Shown: piece after piece, positions 1 to 7,948 of the stretch
How positions within the stretch are numbered: position 1 is the first letter of the stretch
Layout: each line of letters starts with the position of its first letter
NCBI GenBank assembly: GCA_965237895.1
Contig: CBDEGR010000002.1
Coordinates: forward strand, 1,240,001 to 1,304,000
Length of the DNA stretch: 64,000 bases
DNA from: CBDEGR01 sp965237895
GTDB lineage: Bacteria > Acidobacteriota > Terriglobia > UBA7540 > JAPUME01
Direction of reading: 5' to 3'
Notes under the pieces: model-generated
What the model was told of the DNA's origin: nothing
Seen by the model: only the letters and a program-made list of their open reading frames with translations
Databases searched by the model: none
Made by a program: the position numbers and the translations under genes

Positions 1-32
1 ACCCTTTCACAAAAACCAAGCAGAAAAGAAAA

Positions 33-56
33 AAGCCAGCAGCCCGCAAGGGCTAG
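33..56 (-). terminator. possible terminator after IS transposase
   Basis: On the minus strand, just past the transposase stop, a short hairpin (AGCCC, loop TTGC, GGGCT) is followed by GCTGG and a run of six T. This resembles an intrinsic terminator, but the five-base-pair stem is weak and the T run does not directly abut it. Confidence 0.35.
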
Positions 57-87
57 CTAGCTTTTCGTTTTCCTCTGTTCTGCCGCT

Positions 88-1047
88 TTAATTGAGCACT
101 GCGGGGGGAAGCTCCCATCCATCGTTCCCCGTTAGATGTTTGTATGTTAGCCTCTTGCCCGTGATCTGCGAGAGTGCAAGTTTGAACCGATCAACATCGT
201 TCATACCTTTCCGATTGTTGTACCGGAATGACTGTTCGTCCAAATAACGGAACAGATGGAACGGCTCCACGCTCACATAGGTTCCAGCGATTCCCCGTTT
301 CAGTAAACTCCAAAAGTTTTCCAGCCCGTTTGTGTGAACGCGCCCGTCAACGTAAGCGACGGCATGATCTACCACTTGGTGGGAGTACTCGCTTGCGAGT
401 CCTTCATATGAGAGCAGTGCGTCCGTGTACAGCGCAGTACCAGCGGCGACGTGCTTTTTCACTTCGCCTTGCAGAGCACTCTTGCGGCGATTCGGAACGA
501 CAACAGCGCAAATCTTGCCGCCCATTTCAAGCATCCCCATCACCGCGGTTTTGTCTTTTCCTCCCGTGCCAGTGATCCTCCACTTTCGTTCGCTGAGGTG
601 CATGTTTCGAGCCTTGCCTCCGATGAAGGTTTCATCCGCTTCAACTTCACCGGCAAGCTTTCCAAAACCGCCCTCCTTCAAAGCGAATCGAAGTCGATGT
701 AGCATGAACCATGCGGACTTTTGAGTCACGCCGAGATCGCGCGCCACTTCGCAAGAACTGATTCCATTCTTGCAGTTCACAACGAGCCACAAGGCCGCAA
801 GCCATTTGTCCAAACCAAGCGCAGAATCCTCAAATACCGTTCCTGTTTTCAGAGAAAACGTCGGCTTCTTGTGTCCGGCATAGCACTTCCATACGCGGCT
901 CTTCGCCAGATAGGTGATCTTCTCGGAGCCACAGTGCGGGCACTTTGCCTTGCCGTCCGGCCAGCGGAGTTTCGCCATGAGCTTGCGGCAATTCTCAAAA
1001 TTGCTAAAATGAAGAATGGCGTCTTGGAGTGTGTTTATGTTGTCCAT
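88..1047 (-). CDS. IS1595-family transposase (ISXO2-like)
   Basis: A 319-residue transposase. The N-terminus carries a zinc ribbon (CPHCGS near residue 36, a second Cys near 55), followed by a helix-turn-helix-like region (about 90-120). The DDE domain starts near EADETFIGG (about 137-145), has YTDALLSYEG in the middle and ends with the H-x-N-G-LENFWSLLKRG motif. This order and length are typical of IS1595/ISXO2 proteins, which cut and paste DNA. The frame is intact and all recognisable catalytic motifs are present, so the copy may be active. It starts at an ATG 40 bp inside the right end of the element. Confidence 0.9.
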   Translation of the reverse strand: MDNINTLQDAILHFSNFENCRKLMAKLRWPDGKAKCPHCGSEKITYLAKSRVWKCYAGHKKPTFSLKTGTVFEDSALGLDKWLAALWLVVNCKNGISSCEVARDLGVTQKSAWFMLHRLRFALKEGGFGKLAGEVEADETFIGGKARNMHLSERKWRITGTGGKDKTAVMGMLEMGGKICAVVVPNRRKSALQGEVKKHVAAGTALYTDALLSYEGLASEYSHQVVDHAVAYVDGRVHTNGLENFWSLLKRGIAGTYVSVEPFHLFRYLDEQSFRYNNRKGMNDVDRFKLALSQITGKRLTYKHLTGNDGWELPPAVLN

Positions 1048-1137
1048 GAGAGAAGTATAGCCATCTTCTCATGGTATGTCAAGTATATAATTATCCTCAA
1101 AAGGGTGGGAAGTTCCACCACTCATGGTTCTTCCGAG

Positions 1138-1266
1138 TGTTCAAGGCCTACCCAGCAGCCGTTCGTGCCAGTACCAGCGATTCCGCTCAAACATCTCGAT
1201 GCCGTTCCGGTGAATCAGCCGCTTTCCCGCCCGCATCATAAGAAGATCCAATGCCCGTTCCTCGAT
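1138..1266 (-). pseudogene. remnant of a Mu-type transposase C-terminus
   Basis: A short minus-strand reading segment of about 42 codons ends at the TGA complementary to 1138-1140. It contains IHRNGIEMFERNRWYW, which resembles the C-terminal beta-barrel of Mu/Tn552-type transposases (basic-x-GI-x-F, then RYW). An in-frame stop lies just upstream of 1266, so only a relic remains. The assignment rests on one short motif. It may instead be the tail of another DDE protein. Confidence 0.3.
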
Positions 1267-1442
1267 CATTCATGGAGTACTGTACTGAGTTTAGTAGGCT
1301 TCCCGCGGCGAGCAACACCAGAGACAGGGCCACTTCCGAAACATCCAAGAGACTTTGAAGGCGGCGAGGGCGGTTTCCCGTAGAGCTTCTACCTCCCTCC
1401 GTATGATATTCCTGCGGCCTTGCCTTCGGACCGCCGCCCTCG

Positions 1443-2789
1443 TTACTCGATCCCAAGTCGCTTTTGGATCTCTTCGAGCGGCACGCCCTTGGTCTCAGGC
1501 ATAACTCGCAGCACCCAAATCAACTGCAACACCATCATACCCGCGTAGAACGCGAAGGTGTGCCCGCCGGAAGCTTCGGCGATGATCGGGAAGGTCCAAG
1601 AGATCAAGGCGGCCATGAACCAGTGCGTGAAGCTGCCGAGTGCCTGACCACGTGCGCGGACGCGGGTCGGGAAGATCTCGCTCAGGAAGACCCAGATCAC
1701 GGCTCCTTGTCCGAAAGCGTGCGACGCCATAAAAACCAAGAGACTCGCCAACACCACCGTGCTGCCCAACTCGTTGAAGTCGGTGCTGTACTTGTAGAAT
1801 GCCGTGGCCATCGCGCCCAGGCTGAGAATGTAGCCGATCGAGCCGACGATCATAAGCTTGCGCCGACCAATGTGGTCGATAACAGCAAACGCGGCGATTG
1901 TGAACACGAGGAGCGTGCCCCCCACCGCCACCGTCTGCAGCAGCGCGGAATCTTCGCTCGCACCCGCCATCTGGAAAATATGAGGCGCGTAAAACATCAC
2001 GACGTTGATGCCGGAGAGCTGGTTGAACACCGCGATGGCGACGGCCAGCATGATCGGTTGCGAATAGGCCCGTTGGAAAAGAGGCTCTTGAAAACTGTGG
2101 CCCTCGAGCGTGAGCGAAGCCTGGATGTCCCGTACCTCGTCATCCACATTGCTCGTATCGGTTCTCAGCATCCGTAGCACCCGGCCCGCTTCCTCACTGC
2201 GGCCTTGCAAGACCAGCCAGCGCGGACTGAAAGGCGTCAAAAACAGCAAGAAGACAAATGCCGCCGCGGGCAACGCCTCCACCCCGAACATCCAGCGCCA
2301 CTCAAGGGCTCCCAGATCGCTCTGGGCAATCAGATAGTTCGAGAAGTATGCCATCAAGATGCCGAAGACAATATTGAATTGTGTGATCGATACGAGTCTG
2401 CCGCGGAAGCGCGCCGGAGAAATCTCGGCAATGTACATCGGAGCGACCACCGACGCCCCGCCGACGCCGATACCACCGATAAGGCGAAAAATGAGAAATG
2501 AGTACCAGTCCCAGGCCAAGGCGCTGCCGACAGCGGAGAAAAAGTAGAGCACCCCAACCAAAATCAACGATGTTCGCCGCCCCAGCGCGTCAGCGGGTTT
2601 ACCCGCCACCACGGCGCCGATGATTGTCCCGATGAGGGCGCTGGCGACCGTGAAACCTAAACCAACCGAGGTCAGCTCGAAGACACCTAGAAGATGGTCC
2701 ATAGTACCTGATATGACGCCCGTGTCAAAGCCCCACAAAAAACCTCCGAGAGCGGCGATGATCGCAGCGCGGAGGAGATGTCGATTCAT
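1443..2789 (-). CDS. sugar porter family MFS transporter (XylE/GalP-like)
   Basis: A 448-residue inner-membrane protein of the sugar porter family, which moves monosaccharides, usually with H+. It has the expected 12 hydrophobic segments. Family signatures are visible: DTGVISG in helix 1, GRR in loop 2-3 (DALGRRT), SPRWLV at the end of helix 6, QLSGINVVMFYAP in helix 7, DHIGRRKLM in loop 8-9 and PETKGVPLEEI at the C-terminus. The QLSGIN motif marks a hexose or pentose carrier, but the exact sugar cannot be read. It stands alone, divergent from no clear partner; glpX lies upstream on the same strand after 220 bp. The ribosome site is weak. Confidence 0.9.
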   Translation of the reverse strand: MNRHLLRAAIIAALGGFLWGFDTGVISGTMDHLLGVFELTSVGLGFTVASALIGTIIGAVVAGKPADALGRRTSLILVGVLYFFSAVGSALAWDWYSFLIFRLIGGIGVGGASVVAPMYIAEISPARFRGRLVSITQFNIVFGILMAYFSNYLIAQSDLGALEWRWMFGVEALPAAAFVFLLFLTPFSPRWLVLQGRSEEAGRVLRMLRTDTSNVDDEVRDIQASLTLEGHSFQEPLFQRAYSQPIMLAVAIAVFNQLSGINVVMFYAPHIFQMAGASEDSALLQTVAVGGTLLVFTIAAFAVIDHIGRRKLMIVGSIGYILSLGAMATAFYKYSTDFNELGSTVVLASLLVFMASHAFGQGAVIWVFLSEIFPTRVRARGQALGSFTHWFMAALISWTFPIIAEASGGHTFAFYAGMMVLQLIWVLRVMPETKGVPLEEIQKRLGIE

Positions 2790-2886
2790 GATCGTTTACC
2801 CGGAATTTTCATTTTTACCTCGTGACCGAGAGATTTATACACCAACTGCTTCCGGTGCAACCGCACTTTCCACCCTGCAGGCCACC

Positions 2887-2915
2887 GACCTGACCGAGAT
2901 TTTGTACCAATTTCA
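2887..2915 (+). repeat. S repeat, copy 1 (short)
   Basis: GACCTGACCGAGATTTTGTA and the bases after it recur at 7258-7280 and, with changes, at 49777-49799. The two other copies extend a further 45 bp; this one diverges after about 28 bp. It lies between glpX and the MFS gene, antisense to both. Function unknown; it could be the end of a mobile element. Confidence 0.7.
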
Positions 2916-3012
2916 GGGCAAGCTTTCCGCTGTTTTGCGGCCTTTCCCAGTGCCGTGAAGCAGTGCGTGTTCAGACAGGCGTCTCGGAACATTCTATATT
3001 CTATATTTGTTT

Positions 3013-3993
3013 TCAAAAGCGAACCGCAACATCGGGCCGGTCGGCCAAGTGGACCGTATCCACAAAACGCACTTGGCGATGAGACAAATTCATCACCAGT
3101 GAATGGGTTCGGGTGCCATAGCCGAAAAATCTCACCCCTTTGAGGAGCGTTCCCTCCGTCACTCCGGTGGCGGCAAAGACGATATTCTTTCCCGGAGCTA
3201 AATCTTTTGTAGTGTAAATCTTCTTTACATCCTTGATTCCCATCGCTCGCATCCTTTCGGCCTGCTGCTCGTCCTTCACCAGCAGTCGGGCCTGGATTTC
3301 TCCATTCAGGCAGCGAAGCGCGGCAGCGGTAAGAACTCCTTCCGGGGCGCCGCCAATACCCATGACGGCGTGAACTCCCGTTCCCCGGAGAGCCACCGTG
3401 ATACCCGCCGAGAGGTCCCCATCGGAAATGAGCCGGATGCGTGCGCCGGCAGCAAGAATCTCGTGTATCAGCTTGTCGTGTCGATCCCGTTCCAGCACAA
3501 CAACGACGATGTCCTCCACTTCACGATCCAGGCTTTTGGCGATAGCACGAAGATTTTCCCGCACGGGAGCATCGATGTTTACGGCTCCCTTCGCCGAAGG
3601 CCCCACGATGATTTTTTCCATGTAGCAATCCGGGGCGTGCAAGAGGCCGTCTTTCTCAGAGCTGGCCAGCACGGTAATCGCTCCGGGTGCGCCGGTGGCA
3701 CATAGGTTTGTCCCCTCCAGAGGGTCGACTGCGATGTCCACTTCGGGAGATTCATCTTTCGAGTCAACCTTCATCCCCACTTTTTCGCCAATGTAAAGCA
3801 TCGGAGCATGATCGCGTTCCCCCTCACCGATCACGATCGTTCCCTGCATGGGAACATTGTCCATCACCTTCCGCATCGCTTCGACGGCGACCTGATCGGC
3901 ACGATTTCGATCTCCCGTACCCATGAGTCTGGCCGCTGCCATGGCAGCCTCTTCCACAACTCTTAGAAATTCGCGAGATAGTTCTCTTTCCAT
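3013..3993 (-). CDS. glpX: fructose-1,6-bisphosphatase class II
   Basis: A 326-residue GlpX-type phosphatase that hydrolyses fructose 1,6-bisphosphate to fructose 6-phosphate in gluconeogenesis (cytosol, Mn2+/Mg2+ dependent, Li+-sensitive family). Hallmarks are GEGERDHAPMLYIGE (about 59-73), the metal-binding VDPLEGTNLCA (about 92-102), LISDGDLSAGI (about 190-200) and MGIGGAPEGVLTAAALR (about 213-229). Length matches the family. An ATG at 3993 is chosen because it follows AAGAGGAGC at ideal spacing; a TTG directly before it is unlikely. It is monocistronic as far as can be seen. GlpX fits an organism living on non-glycolytic carbon such as sugar acids. Confidence 0.95.
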   Translation of the reverse strand: MERELSREFLRVVEEAAMAAARLMGTGDRNRADQVAVEAMRKVMDNVPMQGTIVIGEGERDHAPMLYIGEKVGMKVDSKDESPEVDIAVDPLEGTNLCATGAPGAITVLASSEKDGLLHAPDCYMEKIIVGPSAKGAVNIDAPVRENLRAIAKSLDREVEDIVVVVLERDRHDKLIHEILAAGARIRLISDGDLSAGITVALRGTGVHAVMGIGGAPEGVLTAAALRCLNGEIQARLLVKDEQQAERMRAMGIKDVKKIYTTKDLAPGKNIVFAATGVTEGTLLKGVRFFGYGTRTHSLVMNLSHRQVRFVDTVHLADRPDVAVRF

Positions 3994-4417
3994 CAAACGC
4001 TCCTCTTACCTTATTCCCGGAGGGTACTGCCTCGTATCTCAGATTGAACGTCGCGTTGGGATGCGCGTTCTCGGCAAGACGTTCAATCTTTACTGTACCT
4101 GAACCGCTTGCATTCTGTGCTGCTCTGTCGGGCCAGGAATTTTCAGTCCACTGAGCGGTCAGGTCACAGTGTATTGAGGTCCTTTAGCAAAGAAATCTTC
4201 GGAATGGAGCAAGGAGTCTCTTTCATGTGGATCATGCCCTTTCCCTTTTTGGTTAGCCTTGCCGTTTCGTTCGTATCCGTCTTTTTCTTAAATCACCTGG
4301 GGATCATAGGTAACAACCCTGTTCACTCAAATTTGTGAGGAGTCAGGTGTCGCAACCACTCCTTGCTGGGAATTGGCTGAGTTTATCGGGAGGAGCTCCA
4401 GGCTGTTGGAGCAATAG
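3994..4417. other. intergenic region, one doubtful small ORF
   Basis: Nothing well supported. On the plus strand an ATG at 4204 opens 44 codons with one hydrophobic stretch (MPFPFLVSLAVSFVSVFFL) ending at 4338. It could be a small membrane peptide, but there is no good ribosome site or known family. Confidence 0.3.
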
Positions 4418-5267
4418 CTAGTATGCCTCCGGCCGGCGCGCCCAGAGATTGAAGCTAAGCCCCTCAAGCTCCCTACGCCGGCGTACCTTGTTGGTATCCA
4501 CCGTAATCAGAGCTATCTTCTCAGTGTTACCAGGTCCCTCGTCGCAGTGAATGACCTCGCCATAGGGATCGATGGCGAAGTTGTAGCCGGCCTGGCAGCG
4601 GTCGTCAGCCATAGGACAATCATAAATGTTGTTATCGGCGATCAGATAACAACCGTTCTCCATGGCCCTCACCGCACAGATCTTCAACGACCATGACCTA
4701 AAACCCATGCTGGGCTGTTCGGTTGCCGCGTGCGGCGCAAGAAGAAGCTGAGCCCCCTCCAAAGCCACCATACGGGCTACTTCGGGATAGGACTTGTCAC
4801 GGCAAATCAGGATTCCCGTTGGGACTCCACGCACGTCGAACACTGGGGTATTAGTACCAGGCTCGGAAAACCATTGTTCACTGATATCGACTTGGATCTT
4901 GCGATAGCAGCCCAAATACCCTTTCACCGGGTCAATCATCACCTGGGTGTTATATCGTAAATCTTCATCGCGCTCGAGCAATCCCGCGCAGAGAAAAATC
5001 CCCAAGTCGCGGCTGAGTTCAACCAACTTTTCCGTCGTGGGTCCCGGGGACGAGCTCCGCAACCGAAAGGAATCGCCCCCGATTAGCATAGCCTGCACTG
5101 TACATGAAATCTTCACCATAACCTGTGATGAAGATTTCGGGGAACAACGCGAGATCCGCCTCGGCGTTAGCGGCCTTTCTGGACCATCGGGCCAGCGTTT
5201 CCATGTTCCTCTCCGGATCGGATAAACTCATTCGAGGACAAATGCTGGCAATCTTGATAATGCTCAT
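4418..5267 (-). pseudogene. carbon-nitrogen hydrolase (nitrilase superfamily), frameshifted
   Basis: Two overlapping frames together encode a nitrilase-superfamily amidase of about 280 residues. The first frame starts at 5267 (GGAGG eight bases upstream) and holds the catalytic Glu in ALFPEIFITGYG. The second frame (to 4418) holds the catalytic Lys in CYRKIQVD and the nucleophile Cys in GILICRDKSYPEVAR. They join around 5040-5050, where VPG-PTTEKLVELS is expected; the first frame instead reads VPGTHDGKVG and stops. One extra base in the GGGACC stretch explains the break. All three catalytic residues survive, so this is either a very recent pseudogene or a sequencing error. Such enzymes hydrolyse amides or N-carbamoyl compounds; the substrate is unknown. 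Confidence 0.8.
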
Positions 5268-5318
5268 GAGACAAATCCTCCCTTTCCCTGCATTGCAGTG
5301 AGCTCGCTTTCGCCAACG

Positions 5319-6314
5319 TCAAGTAGTCTCGCCGACGGCCTGGTAGATCTCGTCAAGCCATACGACCATTTCTGCAGTAAAATCGATTACATCATCAGTC
5401 TCACCTGCCCACGCGCCGTCTTGTCCTTGCGCCTCAACGAGCATGTTCCCCACGCGGACTGCTAGAGCTCGGAATTTCTGATCGCCGGTCAAGGTATAGA
5501 GAAGAGCAGCCGCCCACCCTACTTTTCCCGCTCGTAAAAGACTAAAAAGGTATTCATTCGCGCCTTCCACGAACAGCATGTATTGCCGGGCAAGATGAAG
5601 CCACTCCTGTTCACCGGTAGCTTGGAACAGACGTACGAGAAATCCTGCGGCAATTCCAGGTATGAAGAAAAACTGGTCGCGGAGGGCGTCATTGGAAAGA
5701 ACATAACGAATATCGTCTTCGTCTGGATCCGGCGCGGTGTGTAGCCCTCGTGCCTGGCTGAACACCGGATACATCCTACGAGGATAATCATCGGGTTGTA
5801 GCTCCATCAATCTGCGCATCCAGCAGCCTACGCTGTGGGCTACATCGAGCTTCCCGGTTGCCAGCGCAGCCAGGCCGCACGCGGCCACAACCCACAAATC
5901 CTGTTTTGTCTTCGGAGTACGTTCTGTCGGGCTAGAATAGAAGCCACCGCTTTCCGGATCCCAACTACCTAGCAGGAATTTGATGCCACGTTGTGCGAGG
6001 TCGTAATGCCCGAGGCGGGTAGCACCAAGAATGACCCAACAGTTAAAATAGCAATACGGATAGCCGAAGGCTTCCTGGGGGCGGGGACCGAAATCGCCAT
6101 TGGGCAGAATTCCTTTTCCACGGATCCAAGTGCAAAGGCGCGAAGCCGCACGCGTCTCCCCACATGCTTGGAAGGATAGGAGTACTTTATAGTAGTCGGC
6201 TAAACCCCTTTTGGGTCGACCGACGCTTCCATCAGTATGCTGCCATCCTAGCAAAAAACTGCAACCTCTGTCCCTAGCAGTGCGGAATCGCATTGTTTTA
6301 AGGTTCTCCATCAT
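5319..6314 (-). CDS. alpha/alpha-toroid protein (terpenoid cyclase/prenyltransferase-like fold)
   Basis: A 331-residue protein built of helical repeats with QW/GxWG-type turns: FLLGWQHTDGSVG (about 20-32), GILPNGDFGP (about 69-78), FLLGSWDPESGGFYSS (about 123-138) and EAQGQDGAWAGE (about 294-305). This pattern is that of the alpha/alpha-toroid superfamily (squalene cyclase, prenyltransferase beta subunit and glycan-acting toroids). No DxDD or QxxDGSW cyclase motif is intact, so cyclase activity is not implied. No signal peptide is obvious. It lies 51 bp upstream of the hydrolase pseudogene on the same strand, so the two were probably one operon. Function unknown. Confidence 0.6.
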   Translation of the reverse strand: MMENLKTMRFRTARDRGCSFLLGWQHTDGSVGRPKRGLADYYKVLLSFQACGETRAASRLCTWIRGKGILPNGDFGPRPQEAFGYPYCYFNCWVILGATRLGHYDLAQRGIKFLLGSWDPESGGFYSSPTERTPKTKQDLWVVAACGLAALATGKLDVAHSVGCWMRRLMELQPDDYPRRMYPVFSQARGLHTAPDPDEDDIRYVLSNDALRDQFFFIPGIAAGFLVRLFQATGEQEWLHLARQYMLFVEGANEYLFSLLRAGKVGWAAALLYTLTGDQKFRALAVRVGNMLVEAQGQDGAWAGETDDVIDFTAEMVVWLDEIYQAVGETT

Positions 6315-6579
6315 GCCCCTTCTCCAACTAGAGCTAAATAGAACACTCGCTTCCGCGTTGTAGGTTACCTCAGCGTATTTCTCCTTGGGCGACCAGCACG
6401 CGGAAACTGCCCATCATCGACTTCATACTAACGGCAAAAACGTCCGGACGGCACCAAGGAGATCATTCTTACATACAGCGTCATTTACCTCCCCAAAACC
6501 AGAACCACCATTGGACTCGCCCTTTTTCACTCGCGAGAAAGGTCTTGGTATTTCGGGAAAGCTATAATCCAGACTGCCG

Positions 6580-6805
6580 TTATGGAATCAGGATTCCCCT
6601 TCCCGTCAGCCGGCCCTCGATGAGAGCGTGCATGGCTTCATTCACATGGTCGAGCGAGTAGGTGCGAGTGGCCAGTTTGACCTTCCCTTGAGCTGCTAAG
6701 GTCATTAGTTCTGAAAGCTCAGTGTAATTGCCGACCAGGTTCCCAACAATGTTCAACTCGTTAAAAATTAAATCAATAGTTGGCATCTGAATCATCCCGC
6801 CATAT
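6580..6805 (-). pseudogene. zinc-type alcohol dehydrogenase, C-terminal fragment
   Basis: About 72 codons match the C-terminus of medium-chain dehydrogenases: YGGM, then IDLIFNELNIVGNLVG, a TELSEL helix, AAQGKVKLATRTYSLDHVNEAM and GRLTGRGILIP. The cofactor-binding and zinc sites are absent, and a TAG stop lies in frame just upstream. The gene is therefore 5'-truncated and not functional. Its break point is a few tens of bases from a tRNA-like gene, in a segment that has clearly been rearranged. Confidence 0.75.
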
Positions 6806-6869
6806 ACCTACCAAATGTTACCTCGACTAGGGGCGTCATTTGTTCTATCCACGCAAGCAGGAGTAAAAA

Positions 6870-7010
6870 ATGCCGAAGAAAATAACGAGTGAAAAGCCCA
6901 TCCCTCATATACCCTTACCGTTTAAGGAAGTGGTGTCAGCCCTCTTGAAGGTCAAACCTGAGCGCGTAAAGCACCTCAAGAGGAAAAAGAAACAAAAGGG
7001 GCGGCTCTAA
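6870..7010 (+). CDS. small basic hypothetical protein (46 aa)
   Basis: ATG at 6870, preceded by AGCAGGAG at good spacing, opens 46 codons. The product starts MPKKITSEKPI, carries the PLPFKEVVSALLKVKPER core and ends in a Lys/Arg-rich tail. Short proteins with a PLPFxxALxALLxVKP-like core followed by basic residues occur in several environmental phyla, though I cannot name a family. The clear ribosome site and the amphipathic core support a real gene. It is too short for a confident function. Confidence 0.55.
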   Translation: MPKKITSEKPIPHIPLPFKEVVSALLKVKPERVKHLKRKKKQKGRL

Positions 7011-7013
7011 ACT

Positions 7014-7110
7014 TGGTGGACATGACGGGACTCGAACCCGCGACCCCCGGATTCTCTGGCCACCCCTGCAAAAAAATCAAACCGGCGCTCTCCCTCTGAG
7101 CTACATGCCC
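7014..7110 (-). tRNA. tRNA-like gene with expanded anticodon arm
   Basis: A 97-nt minus-strand sequence has a seven-pair acceptor stem (GGGCATG with CATGTCC, one G-U), encoded A-CCA, a D arm (GCTC/GAGC), a five-base variable loop (GGGTC) and a canonical T arm (GCGGG TTCGAGT CCCGT). The anticodon stem core is CCGG/CCGG, but 31 nt lie between the two halves instead of the usual 9, so about 22 extra bases interrupt the anticodon loop. The isotype cannot be read. It may be a tRNA pseudogene with an insertion or, less likely, a tRNA with a very small intron. It does not fold well as a long-variable-arm tRNA. Confidence 0.6.
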
Positions 7111-7225
7111 ACACAAATTCTACCACATCATCTATCCAGCATTGGTTTGTCAAAGATATAACTCCGGAAAAAAGTGGGGGTAAAGCTATTTATCAGACCC
7201 CAGCGCGCTGTACCTCTCGAAAATC

Positions 7226-7600
7226 CTATCCGCTCTTGAACAAAGCCTTGTGGAGTTGACCTGACCGAGATTTTGTACCAGTCCCAATGAGAGAGTTTAC
7301 ATCACAGCCCAGGGCTGTGGATCTGCCGAAAGCGTCAGCGAGCCCACCGCGCATAAGCACCCCGTCAATCACTTGCTCCCACGTTTCCAGACTGTCCGGC
7401 CCGAGCCGATGGGCCGTGGATTCCAGGTCGTCGAGAGCATGGAGACAGTCCAAAAACTCAAAGCGCCCGGCTCGAACGCGCTCATACGGCGCTCGCGCCG
7501 CTCGCTCGTGGCGAAGCTCGCGGTACACCGCCGCCGTCAATCGCGTGGCGAGGCCCTGCTCGCGGGCTAACCTAACGGTGCCGCGCGCGAGAAGTCGCAC
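7226..7600 (-). CDS. doubtful hypothetical ORF (124 aa)
   Basis: A GC-rich minus-strand frame with many Ala, Arg and Leu residues (for example FEFLDCLHALDDLESTAHRL). No family is recognised and no good ribosome site is seen. Its C-terminal part is encoded by the S repeat (GTGTKSRSG), so the end at least is not original coding sequence. It could be a fragment of an older gene. Confidence 0.2.
   Translation of the reverse strand: MRLLARGTVRLAREQGLATRLTAAVYRELRHERAARAPYERVRAGRFEFLDCLHALDDLESTAHRLGPDSLETWEQVIDGVLMRGGLADAFGRSTALGCDVNSLIGTGTKSRSGQLHKALFKSG
7258..7325 (+). repeat. S repeat, copy 2
   Basis: Homologous to 49777-49844 over about 68 bp, including CCAATGAGAGAGT(T/C)TACATCA and GGGGCTGTGGA-like sequence, and to 2887-2915 over its first part. 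Here it lies about 290 bp before an R repeat; at 49.8 kb it directly abuts one. Confidence 0.75.
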
Positions 7601-7616
7601 CCCGAGCCGCTATCCC

Positions 7617-7800
7617 CCAGGAATGGAGAGGTGTCTGAAAAAGCTGGTTCTGGATGTCCAGGCGATGAGTTTTTGGGACTCGGAAAGAGCGGCTGGAAGC
7701 CGCTGGCAGTATCTCGGAGAAAATATTTGCCTGGAAGTGCTCAATTGAAGGCCAACCGGTTTATACTTACGAGTCGGAAGGGCCAAAAAACTAATTCCGG
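7617..7800 (+). repeat. R repeat, copy 1
   Basis: First of five copies of a roughly 175-bp sequence that starts AGGAATGG(A/G)GAGGTGTCTG and ends GGCCAAAAAACTAATTCCG. This is the most divergent full-length copy. It lies 148 bp upstream of the heme-binding dehydrogenase gene, in the same direction. A TATACTTACGAGT element near 7762-7775 matches the TATACTCACGAGT of the other copies. Indels break any reading frame relative to the other copies, so the repeat is probably non-coding. Confidence 0.85.
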
Positions 7801-7948
7801 TTATCAGACGGATTTGGGGAGGGAAAGGCGGGCCACAAGGAGGGCCTGTCCTCCGAAGCCCTGGTGCAGGATGGGCACCCGCGTTGCGAAAGACGAGCGG
7901 GGCAGCTAAAATGCACCTCTCACCAGGTACAGGGGTCGACGACACGTC

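Larger units (their letters stand above)
1..1106 (-). mobile_element. IS1595-family insertion sequence
   Basis: The window opens with an element holding one IS1595-type transposase. Its probable ends are the ACCCTTT at position 1 and the inverted AAAGGGT ending at 1106. The short inverted match is seen directly; calling it the terminal repeat is inference. The left end could lie outside the window, and no target duplication can be checked because the left flank is missing. Confidence 0.6.

Noticed and set aside
228..1383. Plus-strand ORFs overlapping the IS1595 transposase
   Set aside because: They are shadows of the minus-strand transposase with no family match.
7014..7110. Selenocysteine or long-variable-arm tRNA as an explanation for the 97-nt length
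   Set aside because: The variable loop is only five bases, the acceptor stem has seven pairs, and the extra length falls within the anticodon loop.
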